Below are positions 59,999-64,000 of a DNA stretch of 64,000 nucleotides, piece by piece (within the stretch, counting starts at the first letter, position 1; each line of letters opens with the position of its first letter). The stretch spans positions 1,116,001 to 1,180,000 of the forward strand of contig JBMNEH010000001.1 of assembly GCA_050948665.1 (NCBI GenBank). The letters run 5' to 3'. The notes below the pieces were generated by a model. It had not been told where the DNA came from. It saw only the letters and a program-made list of their open reading frames with translations, and ran no database searches. The stretch is from JBMNEH01 sp050948665. Lineage in GTDB: Bacteria > Bacillota > Clostridia > Christensenellales > UMGS416. A program made the translations under genes and the position numbers.

Positions 59999-61540
59999 TT
60001 ATTGTTGAAAGTAAATAACTTTTATGACCCCGTAGGAATGGCGGCCTGCCAGCGCGCCTTCGCAAAGGATCTCCAGCCGGCTTCCTGAGAATTGAGAGGG
60101 GTCAATCGTGAATACAGCTTCCGCTTTGGCATCCACAAGACTGTTGAGCGGCAAGGTCACTTCTGTTCTGTCAGCTTCAACGACGGCCGGCAGGTGGAGC
60201 CGCAGCGTGATCCACTGCTGCTGACACATTCTTCTGTCATTCTCCGCACGAAGATACAGTTTTATCGGCTCACACCTGGAGAAAAACGGATCCGTCTGTA
60301 CAGCTGCGAGGGTAAAGGCGGGAAAGTCAGCCCGAATCGTATACTCGGGCAGTTCCGCCAGCTCTTTCCCCGTGAGGGTCAAATCTTTTCCGCCGGGGTT
60401 CAAACCGGACAAATAATCCTTATTTCGACAATACAGGGAGGAAAGATCGTCTGTTTTAATGGTATACCCGTCTTTTACGCTCCACCAACGGCTGCCGAGG
60501 AATCCTGGGGTAACCTGAATGATCCTTTCCGTCAATTCGGTGGCAGTGGAGGGGACCCAAATTCCACCGCCGGTTTTATCAATACACATAGTGGCGATGG
60601 CATCATTCAAGGGCGCAGTCCACTTCTCAGGCAGACCGGACGCGCCGTGAATAATGCCCCAGATCGCACCGAGTGTGCCGCAGGTGCAGTCGGTATCCTC
60701 TCCGCAACGGTTAGCGAGAATCATGCACTCGCCGAAATCATCGCCGCCGTAAAGCCACGCCAATATAACGATCCCCACGTTTTCGGGACAGTCAAAGCCA
60801 GCTTCCCCCACAGCCATACCGGGATAGGCCGCCGCAGCCTGTGCGGTGGTCATGGAGCCCTGCACACCGAAGGTACCCGGAGCAATGTTGTGCATCCGGG
60901 TGTAGGCTTCATCAAAAGGTATTCCTTCTTTGTGGTACTCACGAGCCGCGGCTATGCATGCTGCCAGCTTGCAACTTTCGGGGATATAGGAGAGACCGAT
61001 ATCGATCAGCGTATCCCTGTCAGATACTACAAAGGCAGCGGATTGCAGGGCAGCAACAAAAATCTCCCCGTACATCCCCTCATGGCCATGATCAACAATA
61101 GCGTCCTCGTAGGCATATTTAACCGCGATGTCCGGGTGTCCGGGGGCAAGACAAGCCCAAATTTCAGAACGAATAAAACAGCCGTTTGATTCGCGATAGG
61201 GGTTGTGCACTGAACCGCTGAGGGGGGGCACAAGGCCCGCCCGGAGGTTGGCTTTTCCCGTTCCGTACTCCACCCAGTTCGGTATGATATAGCTGAGCCA
61301 GTATTCGCCAAGAATTGAAGCATTGACCTGCCTTCCGTAGCGCTCCACAGCCGCCAGCCAGACAATCTGCAGATCCAGGTCGTCATTAGGCGGAGGCCCC
61401 ATAGAAAGGTCCTGAATATAAAAATCCACATCGTTGCGCTGGCGCTTGCCCTCAAAGGGTGCGCCCAGTACACCGCCTATGTTTTTTCCGGTCCAACAGC
61501 CAAGGGTTTTATCCCGATAGGTAGCCAAATCAAGATTCAT
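59999..61540 (-). CDS. ADP-ribosylglycohydrolase family protein with extra C-terminal domain
   Basis: The 513-residue protein belongs to the DraG/ARH family, which removes ADP-ribose from proteins or related molecules with magnesium. The N-terminal about 345 residues have GCWTGKNIGGVLGAPFEG, PNDDLDLQ and the metal motif GEDTDCTCGTLGAIWG. The C-terminal about 165 residues are beta-rich, with no recognised family. The start is the ATG at 61540 after AAAAGGAGG, rather than 61573. It is divergent from an aldo/keto reductase gene. Larger family members like this are common in sugar clusters of gut Clostridia, and the substrate may not be ADP-ribosyl-protein. Confidence 0.87.
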   Translation of the reverse strand: MNLDLATYRDKTLGCWTGKNIGGVLGAPFEGKRQRNDVDFYIQDLSMGPPPNDDLDLQIVWLAAVERYGRQVNASILGEYWLSYIIPNWVEYGTGKANLRAGLVPPLSGSVHNPYRESNGCFIRSEIWACLAPGHPDIAVKYAYEDAIVDHGHEGMYGEIFVAALQSAAFVVSDRDTLIDIGLSYIPESCKLAACIAAAREYHKEGIPFDEAYTRMHNIAPGTFGVQGSMTTAQAAAAYPGMAVGEAGFDCPENVGIVILAWLYGGDDFGECMILANRCGEDTDCTCGTLGAIWGIIHGASGLPEKWTAPLNDAIATMCIDKTGGGIWVPSTATELTERIIQVTPGFLGSRWWSVKDGYTIKTDDLSSLYCRNKDYLSGLNPGGKDLTLTGKELAELPEYTIRADFPAFTLAAVQTDPFFSRCEPIKLYLRAENDRRMCQQQWITLRLHLPAVVEADRTEVTLPLNSLVDAKAEAVFTIDPSQFSGSRLEILCEGALAGRHSYGVIKVIYFQQ

Positions 61541-61612
61541 GGCGCACCTCCTTTTATTGGTGTATGGTAACATAATGAAGGTTTATCGTCAAGGAGAGCT
61601 CTGTTCCGGGAA

Positions 61613-61641
61613 TTGTTTATAAGTGACGCATATGGTACACT
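61613..61641 (+). promoter_or_regulatory. Promoter of the aldo/keto reductase gene
   Basis: TTGTTT (61613-61618) and TACACT (61636-61641) are spaced by 17 bp with an extended TG before the -10. Confidence 0.55.
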
Positions 61642-61671
61642 GTATTGGGACAAATTAAGGAGGATGCGGTG

Positions 61672-62709
61672 ATGCGGAAGATCATTCTTGGGAGAACCGG
61701 ACTAGAAATATCCAAAACCGGTTTCGGTGCCTTGCCGGTACAGCGCTGCACAACGGAAGAAGCGGTAAAGATACTGCGCAGGGCGCTGGAGGGAGGCATC
61801 ACTTTCTTCGATACCGCCCGGGCGTATTCGGACAGTGAGAAAAAAATCGGTATTGCCCTGTCCGGTGAGCGGAAAAAGTTTGTACTGGCTACAAAAAACC
61901 ATTCTACCGACCCGGAACAGATGAAACGAAATCTTGAAGCTTCCCTGCGTGACCTGCAGACGGACTATATCGATATTTACCAATTCCACAATCCCCCCTT
62001 TGTGCCCAAGGATGGGGATCCGTCCTATGCATTAATGCTGCGATGGAAGAAAGAAGGGATCATTCGCCACATCGGCTTGACAAACCACAGTGCCGCCAGG
62101 GCTATCGAAGCCGCCCGCTCCGGCCTGTATGATACATTGCAATACCCTCTCAGCTGTCTTTCCGGCGGTGTGGACATGGACGTGATTTCAGCCTGCAGAG
62201 AGGAGAATGTCGGCCTTATCGCCATGAAGGGAATGTCAGGGGGATTGATTCGCAGGGCGGAACTCTCTTTTGTTTGGATGGAACAGTACGACCATATTGT
62301 CCCGATTTGGGGTGTACAGTATATGCATGAGCTTGAGGAGTTCCTGACCCTTTCTCAAAATCCTCCCCAAATGACCCAAGCGCTTGCGGCTGAAATCGAG
62401 AAAGAGAAAGAAGACCTGGCCGGCGGATTTTGCCGCAGCTGCGGATATTGCATGCCCTGTCCTGCAGGAATCCCTATATTCAACTGCGCCCGCATGATGC
62501 TGCTTATCGGACGAAGCCCCTGGCAACAGTGGGTTACACCGGAATGGCAGGCGAATATGAAAAAAATCGAAGATTGCCTTCATTGCAATACATGCATGGC
62601 CCGCTGTCCTTATCACTTGGATACGCCTGCATTGCTGGCGCAAAATCTCCGTGAGTATAAGGATTTTCTCAAGAAAATGCATATTCCCTCTGAAGTGTTT
62701 GACCTCTAG
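61672..62709 (+). CDS. Aldo/keto reductase with C-terminal 4Fe-4S domain
   Basis: The 345-residue protein has an aldo/keto reductase barrel (GRTGLEISKTGFGALP, FFDTARAYSDSEKKIG, LATKNHS) and a C-terminal ferredoxin-like part with CRSCGYCMPCPAG and CLHCNTCMARCPYHLD, two 4Fe-4S sites. It probably couples carbonyl reduction to ferredoxin or NAD(P)H. The ATG at 61672 follows AAGGAGG with 8 bases; an earlier in-frame start at 61645 lacks a site. It is divergent from the ADP-ribosylglycohydrolase gene. Confidence 0.9.
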   Translation: MRKIILGRTGLEISKTGFGALPVQRCTTEEAVKILRRALEGGITFFDTARAYSDSEKKIGIALSGERKKFVLATKNHSTDPEQMKRNLEASLRDLQTDYIDIYQFHNPPFVPKDGDPSYALMLRWKKEGIIRHIGLTNHSAARAIEAARSGLYDTLQYPLSCLSGGVDMDVISACREENVGLIAMKGMSGGLIRRAELSFVWMEQYDHIVPIWGVQYMHELEEFLTLSQNPPQMTQALAAEIEKEKEDLAGGFCRSCGYCMPCPAGIPIFNCARMMLLIGRSPWQQWVTPEWQANMKKIEDCLHCNTCMARCPYHLDTPALLAQNLREYKDFLKKMHIPSEVFDL

Positions 62710-62762
62710 TTCTCCATGTGAACCGTGTTGTTTCTATTTCGCGTTGTTGTCAAAGAAAAAGC

Positions 62763-62791
62763 TTGACAGCGCCGCGTTTTGTGTTTATAAT
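62763..62791 (+). promoter_or_regulatory. Consensus promoter of ylxM-ffh
   Basis: TTGACA (62763-62768) and TATAAT (62786-62791), 17 bp apart, match the housekeeping consensus at all twelve positions. Confidence 0.9.
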
Positions 62792-62821
62792 TGTCAAGGC
62801 ATTTCCTTGACGGAGGCGAGT

Positions 62822-63165
62822 ATGGAGGAACGTGTGACCATGGGCTGGCTGCTGGCTACCTACCGCCGGTGTCTGCCGGAAAAGCAGGCGCGAACTCTTT
62901 CTCTTTTTTTCGAGGATGACTTTTCATTGGCTGAGATCGCAGAGACGGAAAATGTCAGCCGACAGGCCGTTCATGAAACAATCAGAAGAGGGGAGGAGGA
63001 GTTGCTTCGACTGGAAAGCGGGCTTCACCTTATGGCCAAGGAAAAGAGCTTCGACGCCTTACGGAGGAAGCGGATGCCTATGTATCCGATGGGCAGCCCG
63101 AGCTTAAACTGCGACTTCGTAAGATATTGGAGCTATTGGAGGATATAGACACCCATGGCATTTGA
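62822..63165 (+). CDS. ylxM: YlxM-like DNA-binding protein, apparent frameshift
   Basis: YlxM proteins are small helix-turn-helix proteins encoded before ffh and are thought to act in the signal recognition particle pathway. The start frame gives MEERVTMGWLLATYRRCLPEK and the HTH (FSLAEIAETENVSRQAVHETIRRGEEELLRLE). The frame then loses its expected ending at about 63042 and stops at 63148 after an unnatural tail (MPMYPMGSPSL). Shifting by -1 at the AAAA run (63042-63045) restores KELRRLTEEADAYV...LKLRLRKILELLEDI, ending at TGA 63163-63165 inside the ffh start. A missing A in the run explains this, either as a true mutation or a sequencing error. Confidence 0.78.
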
Positions 63166-64000
63166 AGGCCTCTCTGAAAAACTGCAAAATGCTTTTAAAG
63201 CCCTGACCAACCGGGGCAAGATTACGGAAGCAGATTTAAAACCCGCCATGCGGGAGGTTCGGCTGGCTTTACTGGAAGCTGATGTAAACTATCTTGTGGT
63301 ACGCTCCTTTGTACAAAAGATAACAGAGCGTGCTATGGGAGCAGAGGTGCAGAGCAGTCTGACTCCCGGTCAGCAGATCATAAAGATTGTAAATGAGGAA
63401 TTGACCGCATTAATGGGCTCGACCAGAGCCGGCCTGACTTTTTCTTCAAAGCCGATCACTGTTTATCTTCTCTGCGGCCTTCAGGGTGCGGGGAAAACCA
63501 CCATGGCTGCCAAACTGGGACTCTATTTGAAGAAGAACGAACGAAAAAAGCCGCTGCTGGTTGCCTGCGATATCTACCGACCCGCCGCTATCCAGCAGCT
63601 CCAAACCGTTGGAAAACAAGCGGAACTGCCGGTTTTTGAAAAGGGAACGCAGGAGCCCGTATTGACCGCAAAGGAAGCCCTTGAGGAAGCCCGATACTTT
63701 GGCTATGACGTGGTCATTCTGGATACTGCCGGACGCCTGCAGGTGGACGAAAAACTGATGGACGAGCTTTCCCGGATGAAGGAGGCAGTCAAGCCGCAGG
63801 AAATTTTGCTGGTGGTGGATGCCATGATCGGCCAAGAGTCGGTCAATGTGGCGCAGGCCTTTGATAAAAAACTGGGTATCGACGGTGTGATACTGACCAA
63901 GTTGGATTCCGACACTCGCGGCGGCGCCGCCCTATCTATAAAGGCTGTTACCGGGAAGCCCATAAAGTTTGCCGGTATAGGTGAGAAACTGTCGGATATT
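63155..64000 (+). CDS. ffh: Signal recognition particle GTPase Ffh (partial, runs off the window)
   Basis: Ffh binds signal peptides with 4.5S RNA and targets ribosomes to the membrane. The visible 282 codons include the N domain (MAFEGLSEKLQNAFKALTNRG, ALLEADVNYLVV), the G domain with P-loop CGLQGAGKTT, DIYRPAAIQQL, VILDTAGRL and TKLDSDTRGGAALS, all intact. The M domain lies beyond the window. The ATG at 63155 overlaps the restored ylxM end and has GGAGG at 63138-63142. Confidence 0.97.
   Translation, partial: MAFEGLSEKLQNAFKALTNRGKITEADLKPAMREVRLALLEADVNYLVVRSFVQKITERAMGAEVQSSLTPGQQIIKIVNEELTALMGSTRAGLTFSSKPITVYLLCGLQGAGKTTMAAKLGLYLKKNERKKPLLVACDIYRPAAIQQLQTVGKQAELPVFEKGTQEPVLTAKEALEEARYFGYDVVILDTAGRLQVDEKLMDELSRMKEAVKPQEILLVVDAMIGQESVNVAQAFDKKLGIDGVILTKLDSDTRGGAALSIKAVTGKPIKFAGIGEKLSDI

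Noticed and set aside
63038..63050. Programmed -1 frameshifting in ylxM
   Set aside because: In frame the site reads AAG GAA AAG, which is not an X-XXY-YYZ slippery heptamer, and no stimulatory hairpin follows; a one-base indel is simpler.

Overview
The window reads as one chromosomal piece of an anaerobic Bacillota bacterium, most likely class Clostridia. The evidence is gene content and order: a tmk-darA-holB-ricT block headed by a YaaO-type decarboxylase, a recO-ppdK-dnaG-rpoD-trmK-nif3 block ending in a bacterial class A RNase P RNA, a T-box leader, pyruvate phosphate dikinase, a small 2[4Fe-4S] ferredoxin, strong AGGAGG ribosome sites and consensus TTGACA/TATAAT promoters. A family or genus cannot be fixed from the sequence alone. 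I see no phage, insertion sequence, CRISPR array or tRNA gene.

Layout. 1-5.9 kb: a sugar-catabolic operon (fucose-isomerase-like protein, class II aldolase, M29 peptidase, Gfo/Idh/MocA dehydrogenase), then gap under its own promoter. 5.9-11.5 kb: an unusual divergent pair of units encoding two membrane proteins with HEPN-like N-termini and one large Ig-like surface protein. 12-16.3 kb: PRPP synthetase, a zinc/manganese ABC transporter (znuA-C-B order) behind a perfect palindrome, and an acyl carrier protein. 16.6-21.1 kb: a MoxR/DUF58/transglutaminase operon. 21.5-33.5 kb: nnr, yitT, recO, ppdK, dnaG, rpoD, trmK, nif3, a zinc-ribbon protein and rnpB. 33.6-39 kb: an unknown membrane protein, the yaaO-tmk-darA-holB-ricT block, and ferredoxin.

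39-46.3 kb: a GH3 glucosidase with permuted domain order, then a minus-strand cluster (Cys-repeat surface protein, serine hydrolase, ThuA-like protein, Gfo/Idh/MocA). 46.5-53.9 kb: RF3 and TypA overlapping by 4 nt, a MATE transporter, and a three-gene acyltransferase / AMP-ligase / ACP module. 54-62.7 kb: GH2 glycosidase, a T-box leader driving a TIM-barrel/acyl-CoA-ligase fusion, an ADP-ribosylglycohydrolase and a ferredoxin-type aldo/keto reductase. The window ends with ylxM (carrying an apparent frameshift) and the first 282 codons of ffh.

The most interesting signals are the HEPN-like membrane/surface locus at 5.9-11.5 kb, the T-box-controlled TIM-barrel/ligase fusion at 56.9-59.8 kb, and the lipid-type acyltransferase/ligase/ACP module at 51.4-53.9 kb. 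All domain calls were made by eye from motifs; no database search was run.
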